A stretch of DNA of 64,000 nucleotides, taken from assembly GCF_020216525.1 (NCBI RefSeq), contig NZ_JAIWOY010000001.1, forward strand, positions 186,001 to 250,000. The letters are read 5' to 3'. The position numbers and the translations under genes were made by a program. This document shows, piece by piece, positions 44,669-52,483 of this stretch (within the stretch, counting starts at the first letter, position 1; every line of letters begins with the position of its first letter). The notes beneath the pieces were generated by a model, which was not told the DNA's origin, searched no databases, and saw only the letters and a program-made list of their open reading frames with translations. Source of the DNA: Nocardioides nematodiphilus (GTDB lineage: Bacteria > Actinomycetota > Actinomycetes > Propionibacteriales > Nocardioidaceae).

Positions 44669-45655
44669 GTGCCGACGCCTCAGATCCATCCCACCGCCCG
44701 CGAGCTCGACGACCTCGAGCTGATCCTCGGCGGAGCCCTGCCGGGCCCGTTGGCGATCGCCCTGCCCGACGGCATGACCGAGGCCGAGCTGGTCGACGCC
44801 GAGGGTCTCCCCCTCGCTCGCGTCACCGCCGGCGGTGAGGTCACGCAGCTCGCCCGGCCTGCGTACGGGCCGTTCCGCCGGCTCTACCTGACGCCGGCCG
44901 AGGCCCGCGAGCAGCACCCCGAAGGCTTCACGGTCGTCTTCGTCGGCGGCGTCGCGGATCGCCCGGCTGTCCTGCGCGAGGCGCTGGCCGCTCACGGTGA
45001 CGTCGTCGCCGTGCCGCTGGCGGCCGACGACGCCCGCCGCGAGCAGGTCCTCGCCGCGTACGGGAACCCGCTGGTCGCAGACGTGACCGCGCCGGCGGTG
45101 GCGCGCGGTGAGCAGGGCCTGGTGCTCTTCTTCACCGGCCTGTCCGGATCCGGCAAGTCCACCCTGGCGCGCGCGCTGATGGACAAGCTGCTCGAGACCG
45201 GCGAGCGCACGGTCACCTCGCTGGACGGTGACGTGGTGCGGCGCAACCTGTCGGCCGGGCTGACGTTCTCCAAGGAGGACCGCGAGACCAACATCCGCCG
45301 GATCGGCTGGGTCGCCGCCGAGATCTCGCGGCACGGGGGCGTCGCCGTCTGCAGCCCGATCGCGCCGTTCGACGCGACCCGCCAGGACGTGCGCGGCTAT
45401 GTCCAGGAGGCCGGCGGCGCCTTCTTCCTGATCCACGTCGCGACGCCGCTCGAGGAGTGCGAGCGACGCGACCGCAAGGGGCTCTACGCCAAGGCCCGCG
45501 CCGGGGAGATCCCGGAGTTCACCGGCATCTCCTCGCCGTACGAGGAGCCGCAGGACGCTGACGTACGCGTCGACACGACCGGCCGCACGATCGAGGCCGC
45601 CCTGGACGACGTGGTGCTTGCGCTGCATGCGGCCGGATACCTGGACCTGCGTTAG
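44669..45655 (+). CDS. cysC: adenylyl-sulfate kinase with extra N-terminal domain
   Basis: Phosphorylates APS to PAPS in sulfate assimilation. The kinase occupies about residues 150-328: P-loop FTGLSGSGKST, LDGDVVRRNLSAGLTFSKEDR, ICS-like AVCSPIAPFDATR and RDRKGLYAKARAGEI. The preceding 145 residues are not part of ordinary CysC; the segment RPAYGPFRRLYLTPAEAR resembles the N-terminal PUA-like domain of ATP sulfurylase, followed by VVFVGGVADRPAVLREAL of unclear origin. The sulfurylase catalytic HxGH motif is absent. GTG start at 44669. A TauE-type exporter follows after 46 nt. Confidence 0.85.
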   Translation: MPTPQIHPTARELDDLELILGGALPGPLAIALPDGMTEAELVDAEGLPLARVTAGGEVTQLARPAYGPFRRLYLTPAEAREQHPEGFTVVFVGGVADRPAVLREALAAHGDVVAVPLAADDARREQVLAAYGNPLVADVTAPAVARGEQGLVLFFTGLSGSGKSTLARALMDKLLETGERTVTSLDGDVVRRNLSAGLTFSKEDRETNIRRIGWVAAEISRHGGVAVCSPIAPFDATRQDVRGYVQEAGGAFFLIHVATPLEECERRDRKGLYAKARAGEIPEFTGISSPYEEPQDADVRVDTTGRTIEAALDDVVLALHAAGYLDLR

Positions 45656-45701
45656 TCTCTGGATCCAACAAACTGACTCGACAAACGAGAGAAGTCGTAG
45701 G

Positions 45702-46646
45702 GTGCACGATCTCCTCACCACGTCGGCGCTGGAAGTGCTGCTCGTCAGCTTCGGCATCGGCATCGTCGTCGGCCTGACCGGCATGGGCGGCGGGGCGCTG
45801 ATGACGCCTGCGCTGATCCTGCTCGGCATCAACCCGACCACCGCCGTCGCCAACGACCTCGTCGCGGCCTCGGTGAACAAGTCCGTCGGCGCGGCCGTGC
45901 ACTGGCGGCACGGATCGCCGAACCTGCGGCTGGCGGGCTACCTGATCGTCGGGTCGGTGCCGTTCGCGTTCCTCGGCACGTTCGTGACGCGCTGGGTCGG
46001 CGACCAGGAGGCGTTCCTCAAGACCGCCCTCGGGTACGCGCTGCTCTTCGCCGCGACCACGTACACGCTGCGGATGTACCTCCAGCTGCGGCTGGTCACC
46101 AGCGGGAACACCGCTCCCGAGACCGAGCCGAAGATCCGCCCCGTGCTGACGATCGCGATCGGCGCCGTCGGCGGTCTGCTGGTGGGCATCACCTCGGTCG
46201 GCTCCGGCTCGGTGATCATGATCGCGCTGCTGCTCCTCTACCCGACGCTGTCCGCGGTGAAGCTCGTCGGCACCGACCTGGTCCAGGCCGTGCCGTTGGT
46301 CTTCTCCGCGGCCGTCGGCCAGGTGCTCAACCACGGCGTGGAGTGGGCCGTGCTCATCCCGCTCATCCTCGGCGGCTCCCCCGGCACGCTGCTCGGCTCG
46401 CGGATGGCGCGCTGGGTCTCCCAGTCGGTGATCCGCCGCGGCATCGTCATCGTGCTCACCATGTCAGGCGCGAAGATGCTCGGCGCGGGCGCCGACGCGC
46501 TGCTGATCATCGCCGGCGCGATGCTCCTGCTCGGCCCGCTGGCCTGGGGCTTCATCCGCCAGACTCGCGGCATCCCGGCCTTCGACAACAACTCCGGCGC
46601 CTGGCGGCACGACCGTCCGGACGTGAGGGAACCCGCCGAACGCTGA
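45702..46646 (+). CDS. TauE/SafE family anion exporter
   Basis: A 314-residue membrane protein with eight helices and the two TauE/SafE repeats: GLTGMGGGALMTPAL in the first and GITSVGSGSVIMIALLLLYP in the second. The family exports sulfite, sulfoacetate or related organosulfur anions. Its place directly after cysC suggests a role in sulfur assimilation. GTG start at 45702, with GAGAGAAG about 7 nt upstream. The C-terminus is hydrophilic. It converges with the DUF1906 protein gene after 2 nt. Confidence 0.86.
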   Translation: MHDLLTTSALEVLLVSFGIGIVVGLTGMGGGALMTPALILLGINPTTAVANDLVAASVNKSVGAAVHWRHGSPNLRLAGYLIVGSVPFAFLGTFVTRWVGDQEAFLKTALGYALLFAATTYTLRMYLQLRLVTSGNTAPETEPKIRPVLTIAIGAVGGLLVGITSVGSGSVIMIALLLLYPTLSAVKLVGTDLVQAVPLVFSAAVGQVLNHGVEWAVLIPLILGGSPGTLLGSRMARWVSQSVIRRGIVIVLTMSGAKMLGAGADALLIIAGAMLLLGPLAWGFIRQTRGIPAFDNNSGAWRHDRPDVREPAER

Positions 46647-46648
46647 CC

Positions 46649-48397
46649 TCAGCTTCGCGGCTCGGCCGCGAGGACGTACGCGTCGACCGTGACCTTCTTC
46701 GCCGTCGCGGTGGTCAGCGTGACCTTGCCGGCGCGCGGCACGGTGAGCGCGCGGATGCCGGTGCCACCCAGGACGCCGACCTTGCGGCCGTCGACCCTGA
46801 CGGCGAGGGGTCCGCGGCCGCTGCGGACGACGCCGAGGCGGCTGCCCGCGGTCGCGGGACCGAGGGTCAGCACGGCGCCCTTCCTCGAGGCCGTCGAGAG
46901 CGTGTGGGCGTACGCGCCGCCGTGGCGGGACCTCTTCCAGCCGGCGCCCGCCTTCGCGGCGCGGTCATCGGCGAGCCGGGCACTGCACGACGGTCGACTC
47001 CAGGCGGAGCGGTTGCCGGCCCGGTCGACGCCGCGCACCTCGATGCAGACGCCCTCGCCGGGCTTGAGCGCGGTGCGCGTCTGAGCGGCACTCGCCATCG
47101 TCGAGGCTCCGCTCCAGGGACCGGGCTTCCGACCGCGGGGCGCCCGACTGCTGCGCAGCTCGTAACCGGCGACGCCGGAGTCGGCGTCGAAGCCGGACCA
47201 GGTGAACGCGGCACTCGTGGCACGCGTCAGCCAGGAGCCGCTGACCGCCGACACGGTCGGTGCGGCCGTGTCCCAGATCGACCAGTCGAACGAGGTCTCA
47301 TCCACCGGCACGGCGATGCCGGCGTAGGTGCGCTGCACGCCCAGCAGGTACTGGTTCGCGATCTTCCACGGCTCCGAGGAGAGCCCGGGGACGCTGGTCG
47401 AAGGCAGCCGGTTGTCGGTCGCCGCCCAGATCACGTCGGGCAGGACATAGGTCGGATCGGCGCTGCGCGCGGCGACGAGGTCCGGCACGACCGACTTGGT
47501 GCTGCCGTAGACGCCGGCGCGCCAGTCGAGGGCGTGCAGCCGTGCGCTCCAGGCGCCGAGGTAGGCGCGTATGGCGCCCGCGCAACCCGCGGTGTACGAC
47601 TCGATGTCGGCCATGATCGGCGAGGTGCGCGCGATGCCGAGCTGTCCGGCGGTCGTCGCGGCGCTCTCGGCAGCAGCCTTGCCCTGGCTCGCGGCCTGTT
47701 CAGGGATCGGGTCCATCCCGACGAAGCGCCCCGACTGGCATCCGTCCGGGGCCTGCAGGCCGACGTGGATCGGCACGACGTGCCACGGCCGGGCGCCGCC
47801 CTGCACGCCGCTCACCCAGCCGGAGCTGAGCAGGTTGCTCTGCACCTTGTCGTGCCGGTTGTCGACAGCGGGGTCGGTCGGGATGTAGACCCCGATCGCG
47901 GAGTACGGGGCACCGGCCGCGCGCCACGCGTCGACGGTCTCCAGCGACGGGGCCGTCGCGGTGTCGATCATCAGCCCGGTGCCGGCGGCCGCGCGCGGCG
48001 CGGTCGGCGTGTGGTTGATGGCGATCGTGGCGGTGGCGGTGTGCTTCGCGACGTCGGTGAAGGTGAAGGCGTACGTGCCGTACGGATCACCCGAGGTCCA
48101 CGGCCAGAACCACGACCCTGTCCCGGACTCGGTGATGTTGCGGGTCCTGTCGTACGACAGGGCGTAGGGCGCGCCGTTCACCGTGATCGCGAGCGTCACG
48201 GAGTCGGTGCCGGGCTGGAACCCGGCGACCGTGAGGGTGTAGCCGGCCATCTCGTCGTGCACCGCACTCGACGCTGTCACCCGCGCGCTCGGGCTCGGGC
48301 CCGGATTCACCATCGTCGTGGCATGCGCCGGCGACGCAGCCAGCACACCACCGACTGCGAGCGAGAGCGCGACCGCGCCGATCCACCTCCGAGACAC
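46649..48397 (-). CDS. secreted DUF1906 (Rv2525c-like glycoside hydrolase-fold) protein A
   Basis: A 582-residue exported protein: signal peptide (residues 1-26, ending ASPAHA), an Ig-like N-terminal domain (about 35-125), a DUF1906 TIM-barrel (about 140-370; MIDTATAPSLETV, SAIGVYI, ADIESYTAGC with two acidic residues in GH25-like spacing, IWAATDNRLP), a fibronectin/Ig-like region (about 380-460) and a C-terminal beta domain. DUF1906 proteins are related to Rv2525c, a wall-linked protein. Catalysis is plausible but unproven. TACCCT lies 6 nt before the GTG at 48397. It is followed upstream by a paralogue. Confidence 0.78.
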   Translation of the reverse strand: MSRRWIGAVALSLAVGGVLAASPAHATTMVNPGPSPSARVTASSAVHDEMAGYTLTVAGFQPGTDSVTLAITVNGAPYALSYDRTRNITESGTGSWFWPWTSGDPYGTYAFTFTDVAKHTATATIAINHTPTAPRAAAGTGLMIDTATAPSLETVDAWRAAGAPYSAIGVYIPTDPAVDNRHDKVQSNLLSSGWVSGVQGGARPWHVVPIHVGLQAPDGCQSGRFVGMDPIPEQAASQGKAAAESAATTAGQLGIARTSPIMADIESYTAGCAGAIRAYLGAWSARLHALDWRAGVYGSTKSVVPDLVAARSADPTYVLPDVIWAATDNRLPSTSVPGLSSEPWKIANQYLLGVQRTYAGIAVPVDETSFDWSIWDTAAPTVSAVSGSWLTRATSAAFTWSGFDADSGVAGYELRSSRAPRGRKPGPWSGASTMASAAQTRTALKPGEGVCIEVRGVDRAGNRSAWSRPSCSARLADDRAAKAGAGWKRSRHGGAYAHTLSTASRKGAVLTLGPATAGSRLGVVRSGRGPLAVRVDGRKVGVLGGTGIRALTVPRAGKVTLTTATAKKVTVDAYVLAAEPRS

Positions 48398-48454
48398 CCT
48401 GTGAGGGTAACTCCGGAAGTTAAGACTGGCAGGGAGTTTGCTCGTGTCCTCCGC

Positions 48455-49873
48455 TCAGTGGCGTACGACGACGGCGTCGATCGCGACCCGCTTGCGCGAG
48501 ACGGTGCGCAGGTGCAGCACGCCGTGACGCTGGCGCGCCAGCTGGAGCCAGTGCAGACCGCGGCCGGAGACCCGGCCGACCACGTGACCGCCGATCCGGA
48601 CCTCGACGGTGCCGTCGCCACCCAGCAGCACGCCGACGGAACGCGCGAGGATGCGGCCCGCCGTCAGCTCGCGGTGCTTGGCGCGCGCGACCGAGAGCGA
48701 GTGGCCGTACGCGGCCTTGAGCCGCAGGTGGCGCCACCCCTTGCCGGCATGCAGGGCCTTGTCGTCGAGGTAGCGCGCCGTGCAGGCCTTGTGCCAGTGG
48801 GTGACGTTGCCGGCGTGGTCGATGGCGCGGACCTGCAGGCAGGCCTGCTGGCCGCCGGAGAGCGAGATCCGGCGATGGGGCGCGTAGACGGTCGAGACCT
48901 TGCTCCAGGCACCCGAGCGCCGGCCGAAGGCGGCGTGGCGGCTGCGGACCTGGTAGCGGGCGACACCGCTGCCACCGCCGTCGGTGGCGGACCAGGTCAC
49001 GGTGACCCGGTCGCGGGCCACGGCGGGCGCGAGCGTCCCCATCGAGAGTGCCGGCGCAGTGGTGTCCCAGACGTAGTCGTCGACCGCGCTCTCGTCGATG
49101 TTCAACGAGGCGCCGCCGTACCTGCGCGTGACGCCCAGGTTGAACTGGTTGAGCCGGTAGCCCCGGTAGGTGCCGTCGACCAGCGGCGGCAGCGAGGTGG
49201 TCTGCGCCTTCCCGCTCGCGGTGGCGACCCAGACGGAGTCGGGCGTGGCGAAGCCGTGGGAGCCGAGCGAGGCGACGTCGGCGATGGTGCTGTTGCGCGA
49301 GCCGTAGATCGCCGACATCCGGCCATGCGCGTGCAGCTGCGTGGTCCAGGCGCCGAAGAACGCCTGCATCGCCTTGGTGGCGCAGCCGGCGGTGTAGGCC
49401 TCCATGTCGAGGACGATCGGTGCGCCCGCGCTGAGGCCGAGCGCCCGGGCCGAGGAGTCGGCATCGTCCGCGGCGGCGCGCCCCTGGGCGGCCGCCTTGG
49501 TCGGGTCGGCGTTGATGTAGTGGAACGTACGGCTGGTGCACTTGTTGGGCGCCTGCCGACCGACGTAGATGGGCAGCACGTGCCAGCCCCCGTGCTGGAC
49601 GGCCGCCACCCACGACGGCGTCAGGTTGGCCTGGACCTTGTCGTAGCGATCGTCGACGTCCGTGTCGACGTCGATGTAGACGCCGATCGCGGAGTAGGGG
49701 GACTTCGCCTGCCACGCCTGGACGGTGGCCAGCGAGGGGGCGGAGGCGGTGTCCATCATCAGGTGGGCGCCCGGCGCCGGAGCGGGTGGTCCGGCGGCGA
49801 AGGCGGGCTGGGCGAGGGTCGCGCTACCGAGGCCGATCAGGCAGGCGGTAGCGACGGCTGTGCTGGGGCGCAT
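48455..49873 (-). CDS. secreted DUF1906 protein B (paralogue of 46649-48397)
   Basis: A 472-residue paralogue of the neighbouring gene with the same order but no N-terminal Ig-like domain: signal peptide (to about residue 26, QPAFA-A), DUF1906 domain (MMDTASAPSLATV, SAIGVYI, LDMEAYTAGC), Ig-like region with CLQVRAIDHAGN and a C-terminal beta domain. The shared CxEVRxxDxAGN-type pattern shows a duplication of the whole C-terminal part. The ATG at 49873 begins a normal signal peptide; the frame extends to 49942 without homology. Likely a wall-associated glycan-binding or -cleaving protein. Confidence 0.76.
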   Translation of the reverse strand: MRPSTAVATACLIGLGSATLAQPAFAAGPPAPAPGAHLMMDTASAPSLATVQAWQAKSPYSAIGVYIDVDTDVDDRYDKVQANLTPSWVAAVQHGGWHVLPIYVGRQAPNKCTSRTFHYINADPTKAAAQGRAAADDADSSARALGLSAGAPIVLDMEAYTAGCATKAMQAFFGAWTTQLHAHGRMSAIYGSRNSTIADVASLGSHGFATPDSVWVATASGKAQTTSLPPLVDGTYRGYRLNQFNLGVTRRYGGASLNIDESAVDDYVWDTTAPALSMGTLAPAVARDRVTVTWSATDGGGSGVARYQVRSRHAAFGRRSGAWSKVSTVYAPHRRISLSGGQQACLQVRAIDHAGNVTHWHKACTARYLDDKALHAGKGWRHLRLKAAYGHSLSVARAKHRELTAGRILARSVGVLLGGDGTVEVRIGGHVVGRVSGRGLHWLQLARQRHGVLHLRTVSRKRVAIDAVVVRH

Positions 49874-49996
49874 GAGGACGGAGCAGGTCCTTCCGGGGTT
49901 CCGAGATGTGATCCCACGGTGCCCTATACACCTGTCAAGCACACTATCGACGCCCTGAGTTACTGCTGTGGACCCAGGGATCGGCCGCGGCTCATC

Positions 49997-51064
49997 TCAG
50001 AGGGCGACGCCCACCGTCACCGGCTCGTTGACCAGCTCGATGCCGAACTTCTTGCGTACGCCGTCGCGGATCTCGCGGGCGAGCGCGAGCAGGTCCGCGG
50101 TGGTCGCGTCGCCCCGGTTGGTCAGCGCGAGCGTGTGCTTGGTGGAGAGCGTCACCGGCCCGGAGCCGGGGTAGCCCTTGCCGTAGCCGGCCTGCTCGAT
50201 CAGCCACGCCGCCGACGTCTTCACGGTGCCGTCCGCCTGCGGGTAGGCCGGGGCGCCCTCGGGCAGCTGCTCGGCGTCGACGAACGGGTTGGTGAAGAAC
50301 GAGCCCGCGCTCCAGGTGTCGTGGTCGGTCTCATCGAGGACCATGCCCTTGCCGCGGCGCAGGTCGAGCACCGCCTGCCGGACCGCGGCGAGCGGTGCAC
50401 GCTTCCCGACCTCGACGCCGAGGGCGCGAGCGAGCTCGGCGTACGCGATCGGCTCGCCCAGGGTGCCCTGGCGCAGCTGGAAGGTGACGCTGAGGACGAC
50501 GTGGCGATCGGGGTCGGCCTTGAACCGGGAGTGCCGGTAGGAGAAGTGGCAGTCGGCGGCGGCGAAGGTGCGGATGCCGTGCAGGGTGCGGTCCCAGACC
50601 CGCACCTGGGCGATGGTCTGGCCGACCTCCTGCCCGTACGCGCCGACGTTCTGGATCGGGGTGGCGCCGACCGATCCCGGGATGCCGGAGAGCGCCTCGA
50701 CGCCGATCCACGCACGCGCGGCGGCGTGCGCGACGAAGTCGTCCCACCGCTCCCCTGCGGCGACGGTCACCATCGCGCCGCCGCACGTGGGATCGTCCGG
50801 GCCTGCTCCGATCTCGCAGGACGCGCCGTCGGGGCCGTCGACGTCGGCCGCGATGCCGCGGGTGGCGACCTCGACGACCGTGCCGTCGAAGCCGTCGTCG
50901 GCGATGACGAGGTTGCTGCCGCCCCCGAGGATGAGGACCTGCTCGCCGGCGGAGTCGGCGGCGGAGACGGCCTCGATCAGCTCGGCCTCGGTCTGCGCCA
51001 CCACCCAGTCGCGCGCGGGGCCGCCGAGGCGCAGGGTCGTGTGGTCCCGGAGAGACTCAGGCAC
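49997..51064 (-). CDS. murB: UDP-N-acetylenolpyruvoylglucosamine reductase
   Basis: Reduces UDP-GlcNAc-enolpyruvate to UDP-MurNAc, an early peptidoglycan step. The 355-residue FAD/NADPH enzyme has HTTLRLGGPA, LGGGSNLVIADDGF and GIPGSVGATPIQNVGAYG for FAD, the Arg in FSYRHSRFK, the catalytic Ser in AGSFFTNP and a final Glu in the IELVNEPVT region. The GTG at 51064 overlaps the hadB-like stop by 8 nt, so it is the last gene of a hadA-hadB-murB operon. Confidence 0.94.
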   Translation of the reverse strand: MPESLRDHTTLRLGGPARDWVVAQTEAELIEAVSAADSAGEQVLILGGGSNLVIADDGFDGTVVEVATRGIAADVDGPDGASCEIGAGPDDPTCGGAMVTVAAGERWDDFVAHAAARAWIGVEALSGIPGSVGATPIQNVGAYGQEVGQTIAQVRVWDRTLHGIRTFAAADCHFSYRHSRFKADPDRHVVLSVTFQLRQGTLGEPIAYAELARALGVEVGKRAPLAAVRQAVLDLRRGKGMVLDETDHDTWSAGSFFTNPFVDAEQLPEGAPAYPQADGTVKTSAAWLIEQAGYGKGYPGSGPVTLSTKHTLALTNRGDATTADLLALAREIRDGVRKKFGIELVNEPVTVGVAL

Positions 51065-51449
51065 GCACGGTCGCCTTCGGCATCCCGAGCACCTTGGCGT
51101 CTCCGCAGCGGACCTCCATCGCGATCGTCATGAGCCCATTGTCGCTGCTGACCTTCGTCGCCGCGACCTCGACCACGACACCGCCGTCGTCATCGGGTAC
51201 GACGACCGGGGCGGTGAACTTCGCGCCCAGCTCGACGACCTCGGCGTCGCCGGTCCAGGCCGCGATCGCGGAGCCGACCAGGCCGAGGGTGAGCATGCCG
51301 TGCGCGATCACGCCGGGCAGGCCGACAGCGCCGGCCACGCGGTCGGACCAGTGGATCGGGTTGAAGTCGCCCGAGGCGCCGGCGTACCGGACGAGGTCGG
51401 CGCGGGTGAGGGTGAACCGCTGCGGCTCGAACGGGGTCTCCGCGCTCAT
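51057..51449 (-). CDS. hadB: (3R)-hydroxyacyl-ACP dehydratase subunit, HadB/MaoC-like
   Basis: Catalytic hot-dog-fold subunit of the heterodimeric 3-hydroxyacyl-ACP/CoA dehydratase. The 130-residue protein has the hydratase 2 motif ASGDFNPIHWSD with its catalytic Asp and His, and LPGVIAHGMLTLG. In mycobacteria HadAB takes part in mycolic acid elongation; this organism type lacks mycolates, so ordinary fatty acid synthesis is more likely. Start overlaps the hadA stop by 4 nt. Confidence 0.88.
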   Translation of the reverse strand: MSAETPFEPQRFTLTRADLVRYAGASGDFNPIHWSDRVAGAVGLPGVIAHGMLTLGLVGSAIAAWTGDAEVVELGAKFTAPVVVPDDDGGVVVEVAATKVSSDNGLMTIAMEVRCGDAKVLGMPKATVRA

Positions 51450-51847
51450 GCTGCACCCTCCTCGGTGGCGCCGCTGTGGACGAGCGTGGCCTTGGCCTCG
51501 CAGACGACCTGCCCCGAGGCGTCGGTGATCGTGGAGACGGTGCCGATCACGTCGGCACCCCCGAGTGCGCGCAGGCTCGCCACCCGCAGGGTGGCGGTGA
51601 GCTCGTCGCCGACCACGATCGGACGCTGGTAGGCGAAGCGCTGCTCGCCGTGCACGATCCGCTCGAGCGAGGCGCCGACGTCGGCCAGGAAGGCCAGCAT
51701 CGCGTCGTTGAGCAGGAGGATCGGGAAGGTCGGCGGGACGCCGGCGCCGCGCCACTGGGTGGCGGTGGCGAACTCGGCGACCTTGGCCGCCGAGACGACG
51801 TAGGGCCCGACCGGGGCGAACGTCCGGTCGACGATGGCGGGATCCAT
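51446..51847 (-). CDS. hadA: HadA-like (FAS1-like dehydratase N-terminal) subunit
   Basis: A 133-residue hot-dog subunit lacking the catalytic Asp/His motif, as expected for HadA, which stabilises the substrate tunnel of HadB. Conserved parts are VGPYVVSAAKVAEFATAT, PPTFPILLL and HGEQRFAYQRPIVVGDEL. TAGCGT (plus strand 51855-51860) lies 7 nt before the ATG. Gene order rpmG-hadA-hadB is as in mycobacteria, but hadC is absent and murB follows. Confidence 0.88.
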   Translation of the reverse strand: MDPAIVDRTFAPVGPYVVSAAKVAEFATATQWRGAGVPPTFPILLLNDAMLAFLADVGASLERIVHGEQRFAYQRPIVVGDELTATLRVASLRALGGADVIGTVSTITDASGQVVCEAKATLVHSGATEEGAA

Positions 51848-51996
51848 GACCGCGACGCTAACGGTTACCGATGGGTCCCAGAAATGGGCTCCGGGATGCG
51901 GCCGGAAAAATGCGCAACGACCCCGACCGTCGCCGGCCAGGGTCGTGCGGTGGTTACGAGACGGGGCCTAGCGGCCCCTCTCGACCAACGAAGGGT
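51848..51996. terminator. spacer with rpmG terminator
   Basis: Contains GGGGCC-TAGC-GGCCCC (51963-51978), a hairpin 18 nt downstream of the rpmG stop, and the hadA promoter hexamer at 51855-51860. No ORF seen. Confidence 0.6.
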
Positions 51997-52167
51997 TCAG
52001 CGGGTCTCGCGGTGCGCGCGGTGGCAGCGGCAGCGCGGGCAGAACTTCGCGAGCTCGAGACGGTCGGGGTCGTTCCGACGGTTCTTCTTCGTGATGTAGT
52101 TGCGGTCCTTGCACTCCACGCACGCGAGAGTGATCTTCGGGCGAACGTCGCTGCTCTTGCTGGCCAT
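51997..52167 (-). CDS. rpmG: 50S ribosomal protein L33, zinc-binding form
   Basis: A 56-residue L33 of the C+ type, with two Cys pairs, [11 protein letters not shown] and [15 protein letters not shown], coordinating zinc. The ATG at 52167 begins [12 protein letters not shown]; an in-frame extension to 52239 runs into the tRNA gene and is spurious. AAGGA lies upstream at suitable distance. The Zn form is often paired in actinobacteria with a Zur-controlled Cys-less copy elsewhere; none is seen here. Confidence 0.95.
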   Translation of the reverse strand: MASKSSDVRPKITLACVECKDRNYITKKNRRNDPDRLELAKFCPRCRCHRAHRETR

Positions 52168-52203
52168 GATGGAGTCCTTCGGTCGAAACTGTCTGCGAGA
52201 TGC

Positions 52204-52280
52204 TGGTAGCGAGGGCGGGACTCGAACCCGCGACACCACGATTATGAGTCGTGTGCTCTAACCACCTGAGCTACCCCGCC
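52204..52280 (-). tRNA. tRNA-Met (anticodon CAT, elongator type)
   Basis: A cloverleaf on the minus strand: acceptor GGCGGGG/CCTCGCT with two G-T pairs, D-arm AGCTCAGGTGGTTAGAGC, anticodon stem CACGA/TCGTG with loop CTCATAA, T-arm GCGGGTTCGAGTCCCGC and encoded CCA. The G1-T72 pair argues for elongator rather than initiator, whose first pair is mismatched. An Ile-tRNA with modified CAT cannot be fully excluded. Confidence 0.92.
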
Positions 52281-52299
52281 AGGGCAAGGCATGAGGAAT

Positions 52300-52323
52300 G
52301 CCCGCCGGATCCCTCCGGCGGGC
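52300..52323. terminator. terminator between the two tRNA genes
   Basis: GCCCGCCGGA-TCCC-TCCGGCGGGC, a perfect 10-bp stem, 15 nt after tRNA-Thr(GGT) on the minus strand. It separates the two tRNA transcripts. Confidence 0.75.
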
Positions 52324-52337
52324 TTCCTCTTACCCAG

Positions 52338-52410
52338 AGCCCCTTTACGGAATCGAACCGTAGACCTTCTCCTTACCATGGAGACGCTCTGCCGACTGAG
52401 CTAAAGGGGC
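52338..52410 (-). tRNA. tRNA-Thr (anticodon GGT)
   Basis: Minus-strand cloverleaf: acceptor GCCCCTT/AAGGGGC, D-arm AGCTCAGTCGGCAGAGC, anticodon stem TCTCC/GGAGA with loop ATGGTAA, T-arm TACGGTTCGATTCCGTA. CCA is not encoded (CTG follows), unlike the other two tRNA genes here. Confidence 0.94.
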
Positions 52411-52421
52411 GAACGACGAGA

Positions 52422-52450
52422 ACAGTACAGACCCCTCAACGCCGTGCCAA
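52422..52450 (-). promoter_or_regulatory. sigma-70-type promoter of tRNA-Thr(GGT)
   Basis: TTGGCA (-35, plus strand 52445-52450), 17-nt spacer, TACTGT (-10, 52422-52427). The start point would fall a few nucleotides before the tRNA 5' end at 52410. Confidence 0.65.
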
Positions 52451-52483
52451 ATCGAGGGCCGTCCACCCCGGATCGGCCCGGAT

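Noticed and set aside
49933..49938. TTGACA on the minus strand as the -35 of DUF1906 gene B.
   Set aside because: The hexamer at the correct spacing reads GGGATC, not a -10 element, so the promoter cannot be supported.
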